From assembly GCF_036373705.1 (NCBI RefSeq), contig NW_027102662.1, positions 558,001 through 622,000 on the forward strand: a DNA stretch of 64,000 nt, given 5' to 3'. Each line of letters opens with the position of its first letter. Position 1 is the stretch's first letter. The position numbers were made by a program, and so were the translations under genes. Below the pieces are notes generated by a model. That model saw only the letters and a program-made list of their open reading frames with translations. It was not told where the DNA came from and made no database searches. This document shows, piece after piece, positions 31,767 to 43,918 of the stretch. The DNA is from Amia ocellicauda. Lineage: Eukaryota > Chordata > Actinopteri > Amiiformes > Amiidae.

Positions 31767-31991
31767 ACCCGCGGTGCACATGTGCCAGTGCCGTGTTACC
31801 CGTCCCCATCTCTCTGCCCCAAGGCTGGCTGTAGTTTTCTCTTCCTCGGAGTGGCAAGAAATCCTGACCTTGAGAACAAACGATCGCAGAAGGGTAGCTT
31901 TGCGAGGCGCTGGAACTGACACTTTTAAAATCGATACATGTTGTTGCTGTTACAATACGACCGTAGCAGGATCGGCGACATTGCTGTTACT

Positions 31992-31997
31992 CTTATG
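31992..31997. repeat. Target-site duplication, left of element 3
   Basis: CTTATG, the same target hexamer and flank as element 2. Confidence 0.95.
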
Positions 31998-32182
31998 AGT
32001 AGATGGTAGGGTTTTATGGGCGCGGCCTATTTTGTTATGACGTATGCCCTAAGCTTATTAATATTCCTACGTCATAATTGGGGGGCGTGATTTTAGGTAG
32101 AGTTATTTCCTTAATTATTCCTACGTCATATCCGTCAGAAAGTGTACACCCATAAAACCCTGAACAACAAGGCCGCCCATAA
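31998..32182 (+). repeat. Left TIR of element 3
   Basis: 185 bp starting AGTAGATGG, the inverted counterpart of 48123-48306. A few substitutions separate it from the element 2 TIR. Confidence 0.96.
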
Positions 32183-33449
32183 CCTGTTGTTCTTGTTGTT
32201 CTTGTTGGTCAACTGTAGAGTGTGAATGGGTCGGCTCTTCCTGTAGTGTTTGGGGGTCTTTTTTAAATATACATGTAATGGTTTAGTAAATCTAAACCGT
32301 TATAAGATCAACAAGTTCTGTTGTCTGTAATGGTCCCAGGTCTTAACAATGCCAGTTTTGAATAGTGCGTTTATCATATTCACACTGTCTCTGTCTGTCT
32401 CTCTCTCTCTCTCGCCCAATCATTTTATAAGATCAACAAGTTCTGTTGTCTGTTATGATCCCAGGTCCTAACAATGCCTGTTTTGCATAGGGTACTTATG
32501 TTATCCACACTGTATCTGGCTCTGTCTCTCCCCTCAAATTTAATTAAAAATAAAATTAAAAAAGAGGGTGTGTGTGTGGGTGTTTGTGTGTATAGGTTAA
32601 TTGTTTTTGTAAAAAAAAAAAAAAAAAAAGCTGTGGTTATATTTTATCTCTCACATAATGTGTTCAGTCGTTTTACTTAAATACATTCTAGGGTCTTAAA
32701 GCTCATGAGAGTTAGACTTAAGATAAGGATATGCTTTTAAGGTATTTTAGCAGTCTCAATCCCTGATGATAAGGAATCGTTTAAAAAATAAAAACAACTG
32801 ATCACTCAATGCTAAATAGATCACAACACTCAAGGCTAAATCACTCACACCATGGGGGGCGGGGGTGGGCTCAGACAACAGTAGGTATGGCGTGTGGTAT
32901 CAAAACATTCAGAATACTTTTAACCTATATAATTTATAAGCTTTGTAAAATAAACCCAAATATCTCTTTTGCGGGGATAAACGCTGATCTGAGTAGTTTG
33001 TGACTTGTTTTATACCAAACAAAGCATCGCTATTAAAAAAAAAAAAAAAAATCACTGTAAAAGCGCTAGTTATTTTAGATCTTTATAGTTATTTTCTTGG
33101 CTCAGGTTGTTTTTTAGCGCTTATAAAGGCCTGAAATATTCTTAGTGGTTTGTTGACTATAGGTCTTGATGCTTAAAAATGTTTTTTTGAGAGACCTAAA
33201 GGTTCTAATAAAAGTTTAGAGTAGAGAGGAAGAGATCGTCTCCATCTTGGTTTCTATTTGAAATTTGATGCAGTGTCATTTTATTGGTTGGTTTTGATAT
33301 GTTAATTGGTAACAGGGCGGCACAAAGGCCAGACCAGAACAATGCCTTACAAGCAGATCCGGCATGTGGCCATCAGTATAAGTATGAAGGTCTGGTCTTC
33401 AGCTCGACAGACTCATACTGACCTTTCGATTTAAGACTAAAGATCAACA

Positions 33450-35472
33450 ATGTCCGGAAACAACATCAGCGACTTCGATTTAAACGAGTTTTTAGGCAAG
33501 TCTTCAGATTATTTTCATTGACTCAGAGCGTGTTGTGTGCATGTATTGTAAATAAGGCTATAACATTTGTTTTAAGTTCTGTAAAATTATTTTTCAGCCA
33601 GTCAACAGGAGTTAATTCCCAACGCTGAGGAGATCATCTGGAACAACGACGGTAAGATTTTTGTGTTTGCGCTCATGGGTTCTTATGTATGGGTGTGTGT
33701 GGTTTTGAAGCGGCTCATTAGAGTTATGAAAACGTTTTAATATATATTAATGCCGGTCTCTTTAATTACACAGAAACTATCGAAAGGCCTGTGATTAATG
33801 TCTCGACCAAGAGAAGTGGTTGTCCCTAGACAGGCTGTCTGCCGACCGGGTAAGAACTAAACCCCTGTTTGTTTGTATAACGTTTCTGTAAGATGTTTGA
33901 GTCCAGTTTTGTTAATTTTAAAAAAATTATCCTGTCTAACAGTATTAAGAAACGTGGTTCGAGACAACGAAAGGCCTTCTACATCGAGGGCTTGTTTCGT
34001 TTTACCTTCGAGAACCGTAACCTTTCAAGAATCTGAAAGGCCGTCAGCCCCGGTATCTGATAGCTGTGAGTATATGTCTGCAGCCTGTAAGAGGTTAAAG
34101 CTTTTTATAAAGCGGTGTGGTTAAAGGTTAAACATGTCTCTTACCTTCACAGCGGTGCAAAAAGCTAAACCAGCCGAAAAACATAAGAAACGATTATTCT
34201 GTGGAGGTAAGTAAGATCTTTCAAACTTTAATGTTTTTAAAAGGGCTTTGTTTGCCCGTTGAGGGCTAATATTTAAGCGATGGGTGACCGTTTCCTGTAG
34301 GGCGGGGGGTTCTGGGAAAGATCTTTAGAAGTCCGGACAGATCTAGGCTTGTTTCTGGGGAACGTGTTTAGAAATGACCGATTGCCGTACCGTCTGGTTA
34401 GGAAGTAAAGCCGTCCGAAAGGGTTTAGTAAGTTGTTTGGCTTATCTCCCGCTATTATACTTCTGTTTTAAAGTGGTTGTAGGAAAAGGCTTGAAGGTGT
34501 TCATTGTATTTAATATTTAAACAGATCATGAAAACGTTTGTGAAACAGGAAGTCCCGGGATCAGGAAGCGTTAACACTTGGAAGGTTCGTTTAAAAATGA
34601 AATGTTGTTGTGTGTGTGTGTGTTTTATTAACAATATTACAGTTTTTAAAGAAACATTTAAGAAACAGTTTATTTACAGCGGCTTCTCTGTTTTACATTT
34701 ATTATCAAGTCCTAATAAATATATTGTCTGTAAATAATAAGGCGTTGTAGTGAATGTCTAAGGCTATTTTCAAAGGTCTAAAAAAGCTAAAGGTTTTGAA
34801 TGTCCTGGACATGTTGTTTTAAGTTTGATTTCTGTCGCCGTTTAAAGATGTAAATGTAATGTATATTTTTATTCTTCCCAAGACTCTTCTGTGGATGAGC
34901 TATTGAGGACAATTACCCCGTCTAAGTGGGATCAAACATCTTCCCCGGTGAGATCACCGATAGGATCCCCCACGGTGGTCTTGGAGACCCCCCAACATCT
35001 ACTCAGGCCACAGCCTTCTGGGGGTAATTCAACACCCCAGATTCAGCCCGCCGCATTGTCGGGCGGAACAAATACAGGCATCCAACAACCTCAGGGGTCG
35101 CCGTCAGTCAGGGCTGACACACCACCCAACGACGGCCTGGTTTCAACATCGTCCCCCCAGACCCGTTTCTTGGCTACAGAAACGCGGAACAGTACCCCGC
35201 GCTTGGCCAGGGTGTTACCGCAAAGGCCTTCTTGGTGTCCGTCCATGAGTATACGCTCGCTCCCTGCCTCCTTCGACCGAGATTTACCGGAGCGACCATC
35301 CTTTGAAGCTGAGCCAGGCCACCAGCCCCCGGAGCTACTTCCTGAAGGTCGGCATGAGTTGCTACATACTTAGTTACAAAATCAAAGACTTGTGTTAGTG
35401 GGGCAAAACCTGGTGATAGAGAGCCAAAACACCCTTATTAATACCCTTACTAACGAATTGTACCGTATTTAA
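33450..35472 (+). pseudogene. Seven-exon spliced left-end gene, element 3 copy
   Basis: Exons correspond one for one with element 2; exon 1 is 33450-33495 and unshifted, ending AG/GCAAGT. An 8-bp deletion in exon 3 shifts the frame, an 11-bp deletion removes sequence at the start of exon 7, and a TAG at 35371 removes the C-terminal Leu-rich helix. Confidence 0.58.
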
Positions 35473-35655
35473 TGTATTAATAGACACAAAACGCCTTACT
35501 ATTGTGGGTTGTTGGAAAAATAAAAAATAAATTAAAAAATGTCCTGACTTGGTAAAAGAACTCACAAACTAAAGGATTATGAACAAGCTAGGGCCCCAAA
35601 AAGACCTTCCCGAGAGAACATCCCCGGCCCTGTTGTGAACTCCTCTGATGTCCCA

Positions 35656-36453
35656 ATGAACCTGGAACTATTACAAATGATAAATAATTTAAATAACCCC
35701 CAATTACCACCGATAGAATGTGAATTAACAGACTTACCGGTGAACCCCGACCTGTTACAGATGGTCAATGATCTAAATAACCACCTCCCACCGGTAGCGC
35801 TTATAGAGGTTCACCCCCTAGTTCACCCCGATTTGTTTGAAATGGTGGAGGCTTTGGAGGAGCTACCCCGACCAAATTCTGCCCCTATTATAAATGATTT
35901 GAGACAATTAGAACACAGGATGGCGGCAGAAGCAGCCATCACTATAGAGGAGGGTCTTGACATTAACCGGTTGGATATCTTTGAAGGACTTTTACAGGCT
36001 TTAAATGAGCCTCCTCAAAAAGGGGGTTTTGTAGATGTCAGCAGTGGGGGTGTTCGGAATGTGGAGGGTTCTGAGACTGATAAGGCTGTGGAGGACATGC
36101 TCTGTGAGAATGTAGGGGGTGAAGGCTTTGTTCAAAATGATGATGTGTCCAAGAGTACCAGTGATCCCGTGATTATAGATAGACCGGCCTATAACAATTT
36201 TGAAATGATTCAGCGTTTTAATTTTGCAGAACTTTTAAATTGTGACAATTATGCAGAAATATTTGTCAACATACACGAGGCCTTGCAGAAAATGCTTGAA
36301 CAGGTTGCTGAAAGGGTCAGACCTCGAGATGTTGTACAGTTAGAACTCAGAGGGGATGATTTGTTTAGCAACCTATCTGTAATGCTGAGTGGAGATAATT
36401 TAGATGTCTGGCTAAAATCGAAGCGTTATTGCAAAGTAACGCAGCCATCTTAG
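35656..36453 (+). CDS. PolB N-terminal region ORF, element 3
   Basis: Intact 265-residue homologue with the three N-terminal repeats. Asp rather than Ala in the RGDDLF segment matches element 1 rather than elements 2 and 4. The frame break towards the polymerase core is the same as in the other copies. Confidence 0.6.
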   Translation: MNLELLQMINNLNNPQLPPIECELTDLPVNPDLLQMVNDLNNHLPPVALIEVHPLVHPDLFEMVEALEELPRPNSAPIINDLRQLEHRMAAEAAITIEEGLDINRLDIFEGLLQALNEPPQKGGFVDVSSGGVRNVEGSETDKAVEDMLCENVGGEGFVQNDDVSKSTSDPVIIDRPAYNNFEMIQRFNFAELLNCDNYAEIFVNIHEALQKMLEQVAERVRPRDVVQLELRGDDLFSNLSVMLSGDNLDVWLKSKRYCKVTQPS

Positions 36454-39400
36454 CTGATGAAAGTCTGTCTCTGGTAATGAATGTGGTTCGTAACCCTGAG
36501 GGTGGGGCGCTTAGAAGACTGTCGAAATGCTTGAAGAACGACATAATTAGGACCAAGCTCAGGCAATTAGTGGTGAGTTCCAGTGGGGACAATAAGCTCT
36601 GTTTTGCTTACAGTTTAATAAAACTACTCACCCCCGACATGCCTGAACCCCAAGCTCTGCAAGAGGCTTTAATGCTTCATCAGAGGGCCGGCTTAAACTC
36701 TCAACAGATGGTTACCTTTTCAGACATCACCAAGTTTGAGGAGTTGTTGTCTTTAAAAATTGTTGTGTGGTACCGTTGTGAGGTAAAGGAAGTATTTGTG
36801 AAATTTCAGATACATCCTGAAACCCATACACAGACACTGTTTCTCTTCCTAAGTGATAGTCATTACTTTGGAATAAAGAGTTTGACGGCTTTTTTGGGTT
36901 GTTCGTATGTTTGTCATTGGTGTTATAAGGCCTTCAATGATAAGCTTAAGCACCGCTGTGACGGTTACTGTAACGTCTGTTTCAATCCGCAATGTCGTAA
37001 GGGTTTGGCCCTACCATCAGATGTAAAGATTGCTTAAGGATTTGTCTCTCAGCGTTCTGTTTTTCCGAGCATAAGGTACAGAGGGCCGCTGCTGAGGGGG
37101 TTAAAAAACGGAGTTATTGTGATCAAACTAAATATTGCCCGCAGTGTTGCCTCCAGTACCGTTTTCATGAGGTTAAACCACACAAATGTCTGGAGCCGAG
37201 ATGCAGGATCTGTAATGCTGATTTAACCCCGGGGTCCGAACACCAGTGCTTTATTCAGCCGGTTAAAAAGGAGCCGCCGCACAACCGGTATGTCTTTTTT
37301 GCTTTTGAATGCCGGCAAGAAAACGGGGTCCACGTTGCTAATTATATACACTGTATTGACATGTTGGATCGTGAGTGGTCAGCTAGCGGTGAGAGTTGTG
37401 TCAGGGATTTCTTTACGCGGTATCGCGGTCCAAAATACCTCAATTACACATTTATTGCCCACAATGCTAAGGGTTATGATTCTTACATTTTGATGAAGTA
37501 TCTGGCGGAAAATGGGGTGACCCCAAAAATAATAGCTCAGGGTAGCAAGATCATGTGTTTCACCGACGAAGCTTTCAACTAACGTTACATAGACTCGTTA
37601 AATTTCCTCCCCATGAAATTGAGCGCTTTGCCTAAGGCTCTGGGTTTTGAGGCTCAGAAGAAAGGTTGGTTCTGCCATTTTTTTAATACTAAGGACACTC
37701 AAAATTATCGAGGGTCCTACCCGCCCGCCTCTTATTATGGGGTTGATACTATGATGTCTCATGAGAGGGAGGAATTCTTTAAATGGTACAATACGGTTAA
37801 GGGAGGTGTTTTTGATTTCCGAGAAGAGATGGCCGCTTATTGTAAAAATGATGTGGTGATCCTTAAAGAAGCCTGTGTGCGTTTCCGCGCCGAGGTTATC
37901 AACACATCGGGTCTCGACCCTTTGCAAAGTGTGACCATAGCGTCTCTCTGCATGAAAATGTATCGGTCCAATTTCTTGCAGAAAAACACTATAGCGGTCA
38001 CCACTTCTGACAACTATCGTGCTAGACAAAATAACTTTTCGACTGTCTCCATACAGTGGCTGGAATACCTGAGTGCCCGGGATAACATCTTCATCAGACA
38101 TGCTTTAAATCAAGGGGAAGTCAAAATGGGGCCTTACTACTTAGACGGTTTTAGCGACGTGTCCGGGCGGCGTACCGCTTATGAGTTTGCAGGTTGTATT
38201 TACCATGGCTGTCCTCAGTGCTTCGACCCAAACACCTTTAACCCCGTAACACAAAAACTCTGCGGTGATATGTACTATGATTTCCAGGAACGAATTGAAA
38301 CTTTAAAAAACACCTATGGTTTGAACGTGCTGGTGATTTGGAAACACGAGTGGACGACCCTGAAGCAACAGGAAGCGGGGGTACAACGGTTTATGGAAAC
38401 CTTGGACTTTCCTGAACGTCTAGAGCCCCGGGATGCGTTATTTGGGGGTCGTACCAACGCCCTCTGTTTACATTATGAGGTAAAGGAGGGTGAGAGAGTA
38501 GATTACTATGATTTCACCAGTCTGTACCCTTATGTCAACAAGACCAAAATGTACCCGGTGGGGCGTCCAACCATTGTTTATCGTGACTTTCTCGAAATCG
38601 GACATTACTTTGGTTTGATCAAAGTCACCATGTACCCTCCTCGCGAGCTGTTCTTACCCATGTTGCCTTACAGGTGTTCGGGAAAATTGATGTTCCCTCT
38701 GTGTAGAACGTGTGTGGAAACTGAAAATCAAACTACCTCTTGTCTGCACAGTGATGAAGAGAGAGCGCTGACGGGTGTCTGGTGTAGCATTGAGCTTGAC
38801 AAGGCGGTGGAGAAAGGTTACAGAGTCGGTAAGGTGAATGAGGTTTGGCATTTTTCTGAAAAATCTGATACTCTTCTTGCTGATTACATTATGACCCATC
38901 TGAAAGGGAAACAGGAGGCATCGGGCTATCCCTCATGGTGTGTTGACTCCGCGGCCAAAGAGCGATACGTTCAGCAATATTTTGAAAAGGAAGGGATCCG
39001 TCTAGAGCCGGGGAACATAACTGTAAACCCCGCCAAGAGACAAATGTCCAAACAGATTTTAAACAGTCTGTGGGGTAAGTTTGGGGAAAGAAATTACCGT
39101 CTAAACACAACCTTGATTAAAACCCCTGAACAGTTTATAGAATTTATGTTTTCCAAACAACATGCAGTATCACACTTTCAATTCTTAAATGACCACGTGG
39201 CACAGGTCCAGTGGAGGGCCCCTAAAGATTTCCCCACCAAACAGGGGAACGTTAATGTTTTCATAGCGGTTTTTACCACGGCTTACGCCCGGCTTGAACT
39301 GTACAACTTAATGGATCAGTTGCAGGAACGCACGCTCTATCATGATACTGACTCTGTAATCTTTGTCACCAGGCCAGGGGATTGGGTCCCTCCCCTCGGG

Positions 39401-39766
39401 GACTACCTTGGGGAGTTAACGAGCGAACTAGATCCTCAGGACCACATAGTGGAGTTTGTTTCAGGGGGTCCTAAGACTTACGCATACAGAATGGCTGCGG
39501 GTAAGACCTGTATGAAAGTTAAGGGTTTCACTCTGAACCATTGTAACAACAAGCTCATTAACATCAAGTCTCTGACGACCCTGGTAGAAAGTTTTGTAAC
39601 CGAGAAAGACGCGCCTCCTCGTGAGATTATTACAGCCGGAAATCAGATCTATCGCAATAAAAAGGGGTACACGTTGGAAAATAGATCACTAAACAAACGA
39701 TTCAGGGTGGTGTACAATAAAAGAGTGTTGAAGACTGATTATACCACTCTGCCTTATGGATATTAG
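36429..39766 (+). pseudogene. polB: DNA polymerase B core, element 3
   Basis: A 1-nt deletion near 37008 shifts the zinc-finger region, and the shared in-frame TAA lies at 37580-37582. From 37613 the frame is open for 717 residues to the natural C-terminus, the longest polymerase ORF here, with Exo III, motifs A, B (KQILNSLWG) and C (YHDTDS). Exo II keeps the usual HNAKGYDSY, while Exo I lacks its Asp as in other copies. The stop overlaps the ATPase ATG by 11 bp. Confidence 0.9.
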
Positions 39767-40427
39767 CGGTGGTTTTGATAACAGATTTCAACACCCTTTC
39801 TCCTGTATTATAGCCGGTCCCTCCAATTCGGGGAAGATCTATCTTATAAAGAACATCATAGAAGATGTGGACGCAACCGTGTCCCAAGCTCTTGACAACA
39901 TAGTGTGGTGTTACTCTTGCTGGCAACCTCTCTACGATGATTTGGCTTCGAAAAAAAATAATCTGAAATTTGTGCAAGGTCTCCCCGCCTCGTTGTGTGA
40001 CGATGACTTGTTCCCGCCCGGTCAAACTAATCTAGTGATCCTTGATGACCTGATGGAGCAGGCCGGTGACAACAGTGAAGTGGAAAAAGCTTTCACAAAG
40101 TACACTCATCATAGGAATTTAAGTATTATTTATTTAGTTCAAAATCTATTTTTTCAAGGTAAAAAAAGCCGCTCTATTAATTTATATGCCAATTATATAA
40201 TTCTTTTTAAAAACCCCAGAGATAAACTACAGGTCACCGTCTTGGCTCGTCAAATGTACCCTAACCAGACCAAGTTCTTTTTGGAGGCATTTGAGGATGC
40301 CACCAAAAAACCCTACGGGTACTTGATTGCGGACTTAAAAGCACAAACCCCAGAAGACTTTCGCCTCAGAACAGGTTTGTGCCCGCCCGATTGGCCGGCA
40401 GTGTATGTGCTAAAGAAAAGGAAATAA
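39756..40427 (+). CDS. FtsK/HerA-like packaging ATPase with P-loop mutation, element 3
   Basis: 223-residue ORF overlapping the polymerase stop by 11 bp. The Walker A Ser that follows Lys is Ile (GPSNSGKI), which should abolish nucleotide-phosphate/Mg coordination. The frame is otherwise intact. Confidence 0.88.
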   Translation: MDISGGFDNRFQHPFSCIIAGPSNSGKIYLIKNIIEDVDATVSQALDNIVWCYSCWQPLYDDLASKKNNLKFVQGLPASLCDDDLFPPGQTNLVILDDLMEQAGDNSEVEKAFTKYTHHRNLSIIYLVQNLFFQGKKSRSINLYANYIILFKNPRDKLQVTVLARQMYPNQTKFFLEAFEDATKKPYGYLIADLKAQTPEDFRLRTGLCPPDWPAVYVLKKRK

Positions 40428-40433
40428 ATAAGA

Positions 40434-40635
40434 ATGTCTGTTCGGATTAAAAGAAATCTGCCACTTTTGCAAATGTTATTTGAGGGGAGCCCGCGCCATA
40501 GGAAAGCTGTGCTGGCAGGGGCCCCCTCGGATTTGATCGAGACCCTGTGTGTGTAAAACCGGGGGTTTTATAGGACCGCTGTTGAGCATAGCCGTGCCTT
40601 TCCTAACCAGTCTTCTAGCTTCCAGAGTGGGTTAA
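40434..40635 (+). pseudogene. Small basic protein, element 3 copy, internally deleted
   Basis: After codon 39 a deletion of about 133 bp (with a few changed bases) joins the sequence to the hydrophobic C-terminal region out of frame, and a TAA at 40554 ends the ORF. Confidence 0.75.
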
Positions 40636-40637
40636 TA

Positions 40638-41379
40638 ATGGAATATGCTCAGAAAATGTTTTTGATCCCTCAGGAGCAGCTTGAGAAACTGAGAAAAAAT
40701 GTTGTCGGGCCAGAGCCCATTAGACAAATGGCCGAAAACAACCTGGACTCTGAAATGAAAGCTATACAGGCCAGGGCCGATTTAAATCAGTATTCCAAAG
40801 ACCAGTTGTATACCAACATGTTACAGCGCTACCTCCGTCTGGTTAGACAGGGTGAAAAAGATCAATACATTTTAACTTTAACCATGGCCTCTCAAGAAAA
40901 TGGTTCTGGGGCTGATGCGGGGGGTTCGGTTGATAAAGATGTTGCGGTGACCGAACCTGTTGAGAGTTCAGAGGGAGATGTTGTAACGGATGTTTTGAGA
41001 AACATGCCGGCCAGAAGCAAAAGACATGCAGAATATATCCTGCACAAAATGGTTCAGAAACCGCGGGTAACGGCTTGGAATGAACAGGGTGAATTTGTTT
41101 TTAAGGGACAACTGATCAAAGGTTCACACGTTTGATTTGTTGAAGAGTGTCACTAGCACTAATAAGGTACCCGATAGTCGCCGACCTGTAGGCTGGAATG
41201 CTTTCCTACAGGTGATGGCCTGTCTGAACATGCCCCAATCAACAGTTCCTAACCAGGAAACGCGATAAAAAATCCATCTGTGTAAAGAGGTGGAGCCTGA
41301 TCTGACTCCGATATCTCATTACTCTGACCGTGCTGAGCGACCATCCTCAGGATCTATCCATCGTTGGGAAGCTTATTAA
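40638..41379 (+). pseudogene. Conserved 247-residue protein, element 3 copy
   Basis: A 2-nt deletion near 41129 shifts the frame after codon 164. A CGA/CTA to TGA/TAA-type change is also seen near 41267 in the C-terminal part. The first two thirds are open. Confidence 0.75.
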
Positions 41380-41559
41380 TCTCATGTTTTTATTTGTCTC
41401 CCCTGTAAATAATGACCCGACAAACAATTTTTTTTTTTTTTTTTTTTTTTTTTCAAATGTTGTACATTTATTTATACCATAACCCCTGCTTTGTATAAGA
41501 ATTGTGTTGAATAAAAACAAAACTAATGATTCAAAGGCTGTTTTCATTATTTTTTCACC

Positions 41560-42117
41560 TTAACACGCATGACATCTTTTAAAATCCTCACAAGAACACC
41601 CCATCTGTATACATGGCTGGCTAGGGTCGTAAGTCATTGTGTTATAAGGGGGGGTCCACAGTGTCCTGACAAACTCTGCCACTTTTTTATCATTTTGGCC
41701 TAAATCCTCACTGTACAAGGCCATAATATCGGGGTATGACCTTCCTTTAGATCTATGATATAAGAAAAACACACAGTGTTGACCACAAGTGAAGGTCTGA
41801 AGACTTTGTACTTGACGACCGCTGTAAATGGTTTCTTGACAGTTGTTGAGCAGAAAGTTATTGATCTTCCGAGGGAAAGGTCTGAAATCCGGGGGGTTTC
41901 CATAGGAATCAAGAAATTCACCACGGTGGTCCTCCCTTAGATAAATAGCCAGCCAATGTTCTCCGGGCATATTTTTAGGGTGTGTGTTGATTATGTACAT
42001 TGCAGGTAAATTCTTGATCTTAAATTTAGGCAGCTGATCGCAGGCGTAGACTCCTTGAAACAGTTTCCGTGAGCTGGCCAGGGCATTCATGATGTGGTTG
42101 AGCTCTCTGGTGTTCAT
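41560..42117 (-). CDS. Adenain-like cysteine protease, element 3
   Basis: Intact 185-residue copy with His, Asp and CGQHC motifs. Small differences from element 2 include Leu for Phe in GEFLDSY. Its start lies within the extended hexon ORF created by loss of the hexon stop. Confidence 0.9.
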   Translation of the reverse strand: MNTRELNHIMNALASSRKLFQGVYACDQLPKFKIKNLPAMYIINTHPKNMPGEHWLAIYLREDHRGEFLDSYGNPPDFRPFPRKINNFLLNNCQETIYSGRQVQSLQTFTCGQHCVFFLYHRSKGRSYPDIMALYSEDLGQNDKKVAEFVRTLWTPPYNTMTYDPSQPCIQMGCSCEDFKRCHAC

Positions 42118-43426
42118 TTTTATAATAATCATACAGAACGTTTCTCCTCTGATTCACCTCAATAATGTTGTCAAACACAGCATACACGACCATGTTTACA
42201 GTGCGTGGTAGAGGCTGCTTAAAACGCATCTCCAAACGCATATTGCCCGTCTTCATCAGTGAAAAATGTTGTCCACACTCTTCGTCAGGGGTCAGGTTGA
42301 AACCGTACAGGGTGTAACCGCTGCAGTATTCCCGGCGATCGATCAGCAGAGTTTGATCCTTGAGATGGCGACCCGTAGCCAGTACTAGACTGTAATATTC
42401 ACGAACCGCATTGCCGTTTTCAAAGTCAGGTTGAAAAGGTCTGGATGGAACCTGCACACCATCGACGTACAACGCAATAAATTCCGGGTTATAATGTTTA
42501 AAGTTAAAGGGGTTCTTGTTGTAAACCCCGGTAAATGCATCATTATCCACGAGAACTATAATAACCTGTTTTGGGAGCTGTCCTAGAAACAGATTTTCCT
42601 GGTTCATCACCCGTGTCCCTGCGGGGATACTGTGGACTTTCATATAGACTCTTTCGATCGGGTACTCGGCGTTTTCCGTCATTAACGCCTGCGCGTGTCC
42701 TAGTTTAACCGCCGGGAAGACGGACACTTTTTTCACAAACAGCGAGGCCGATAATATGGTCAGTTTATATTTTTCCGTATCAGGGGTCATCAGACAAAAA
42801 GCACTTTTACTACGGATCATTTTAATTTTAATGTCTACCCCGTTGAGCATGAGTTTTTCTTGGAAAAATATGTCTGCATGGATATGCCCCATTAGCTCAA
42901 AGGTCCTCCCTTCTGTTGAAGAGGCCGTTCTTTTTTGCAAACCCTTATTGAGTCCCTCTGGATCCTTATCGTCCATAGCTACCGGGATGTCTTTGAAGAA
43001 AAGGCCGGGGCTGAACTGTTTGCTTAGGGTCTCCTCACTATAATTAAGGATACACTCCATCATGGCTCTATAGGGGTAAGTATTGCTGCTTTGACTAATG
43101 AGCCGATCTCCAAGGGTCACATCCACCTGTGAAAACATGGTGGCCACCGGGTAATTGATGACCCCAGCGTTGGCCGTCTTCTCGATTGCATCGCCATCCT
43201 CATCAGTCACTTTACAGTTCATTAAAATAAATGTGTTATTCAAATCAATATAATCCTCGCCATTGCCAGCTATAAAAAACTCCAGAGGGGCCGTGTCTGA
43301 AATTGCAGAAAGAGGGGGAATCTCTACATATATGATCTTATCTATACTCGTTTGAGTGTATGGAACTGTAAACAGATCCAGTTCTGATTTGACGCATTCT
43401 TCCGATAGACTGTGGACAAAAGACAT
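42026..43426 (-). CDS. Hexon-like major capsid protein with stop-loss, element 3
   Basis: Open over the whole 435-residue domain. The normal TAA at 42119-42121 reads AAA, adding 31 residues out of frame over the protease start. Otherwise similar to element 4. Confidence 0.88.
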   Translation of the reverse strand: MSFVHSLSEECVKSELDLFTVPYTQTSIDKIIYVEIPPLSAISDTAPLEFFIAGNGEDYIDLNNTFILMNCKVTDEDGDAIEKTANAGVINYPVATMFSQVDVTLGDRLISQSSNTYPYRAMMECILNYSEETLSKQFSPGLFFKDIPVAMDDKDPEGLNKGLQKRTASSTEGRTFELMGHIHADIFFQEKLMLNGVDIKIKMIRSKSAFCLMTPDTEKYKLTILSASLFVKKVSVFPAVKLGHAQALMTENAEYPIERVYMKVHSIPAGTRVMNQENLFLGQLPKQVIIVLVDNDAFTGVYNKNPFNFKHYNPEFIALYVDGVQVPSRPFQPDFENGNAVREYYSLVLATGRHLKDQTLLIDRREYCSGYTLYGFNLTPDEECGQHFSLMKTGNMRLEMRFKQPLPRTVNMVVYAVFDNIIEVNQRRNVLYDYYKNEHQRAQPHHECPGQLTETVSRSLRLRSAA

Positions 43427-43428
43427 GT

Positions 43429-43917
43429 TTAAAAGATGTATCCTGAGGCTCTATTTTTCTTTCTTTGAGACTTTCTTTTTGCAGGTTTTTTCTTGTGCTG
43501 CTTCCTTCTCCGAGTGTATCCACGATATGTTGGAGAATGAGAGATTCTTCGTTTTTTGTTAGCCACGAATCTTCGTCGCCCTGGTGGACACATGCTGTTT
43601 CTTCTTTTACCCCCCCTCCTCGCCATTACCATGAGACCCGAACCCTCCTGATGCTCATGGCTAGCTGCCCGGTTCATAACATTGGTGAACACGTCACTAA
43701 CAATATTTTTAGCCGCTGATTTCAAGTGGGGTCTGGCTATAGCAAAGCCTCTCTTAAGCAGGGGTACGGCCATTCTAAAGAGACCACGAAAGAGTCCCCC
43801 TAGACCGGCGCCATACATTGTGGGGGCTCCTACAAAACCGGGCAAGCCGTTCCCGGCTTGCATCTTGTAATAATCCACATAGGCGCTAGGATCTACATAA
43901 CCCCTCGAGGTAGCCAT
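43429..43917 (-). CDS. pX-like basic membrane-active/core virion protein, element 3
   Basis: Intact 162-residue ORF. Residues 1-35 are Tyr/Gly-rich. An amphipathic hydrophobic stretch GLGGLFRGLFRMAVPLLKRG follows at 38-57, then HLKSAAKNIVSDV and a tail (100-160) very rich in Arg and Lys. This layout (amphipathic helix plus basic tail) recalls adenovirus pVI/pX and the equivalent gene next to the hexon in Polintons; membrane disruption or DNA condensation is inferred. It lies between penton and hexon with 1-2 bp gaps. I start at the ATG after the penton stop. Confidence 0.72.
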   Translation of the reverse strand: MATSRGYVDPSAYVDYYKMQAGNGLPGFVGAPTMYGAGLGGLFRGLFRMAVPLLKRGFAIARPHLKSAAKNIVSDVFTNVMNRAASHEHQEGSGLMVMARRGGKRRNSMCPPGRRRFVANKKRRISHSPTYRGYTRRRKQHKKKPAKRKSQRKKNRASGYIF

Positions 43918-43918
43918 T

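Larger units (their letters stand above)
29742..31997. repeat. Host tRNA-Val repeat spacer 2
   Basis: Three host units with three tRNA-Val genes (AAC, AAC, CAC), two GAT/TTG microsatellites and one unoccupied CTTATG site at 31030-31035. Units vary in length (about 675 and 960 bp between tRNAs), mainly because the microsatellite-bearing segment is present or absent. No protein-coding gene is supported. Confidence 0.85.

Noticed and set aside
31605-31922. ORFs across the tRNA-Val spacers (for example 105 codons at 31605, 119 codons at 31639)
   Set aside because: They translate the tRNA gene itself and repeat DNA, exist in both directions, and carry no domain.
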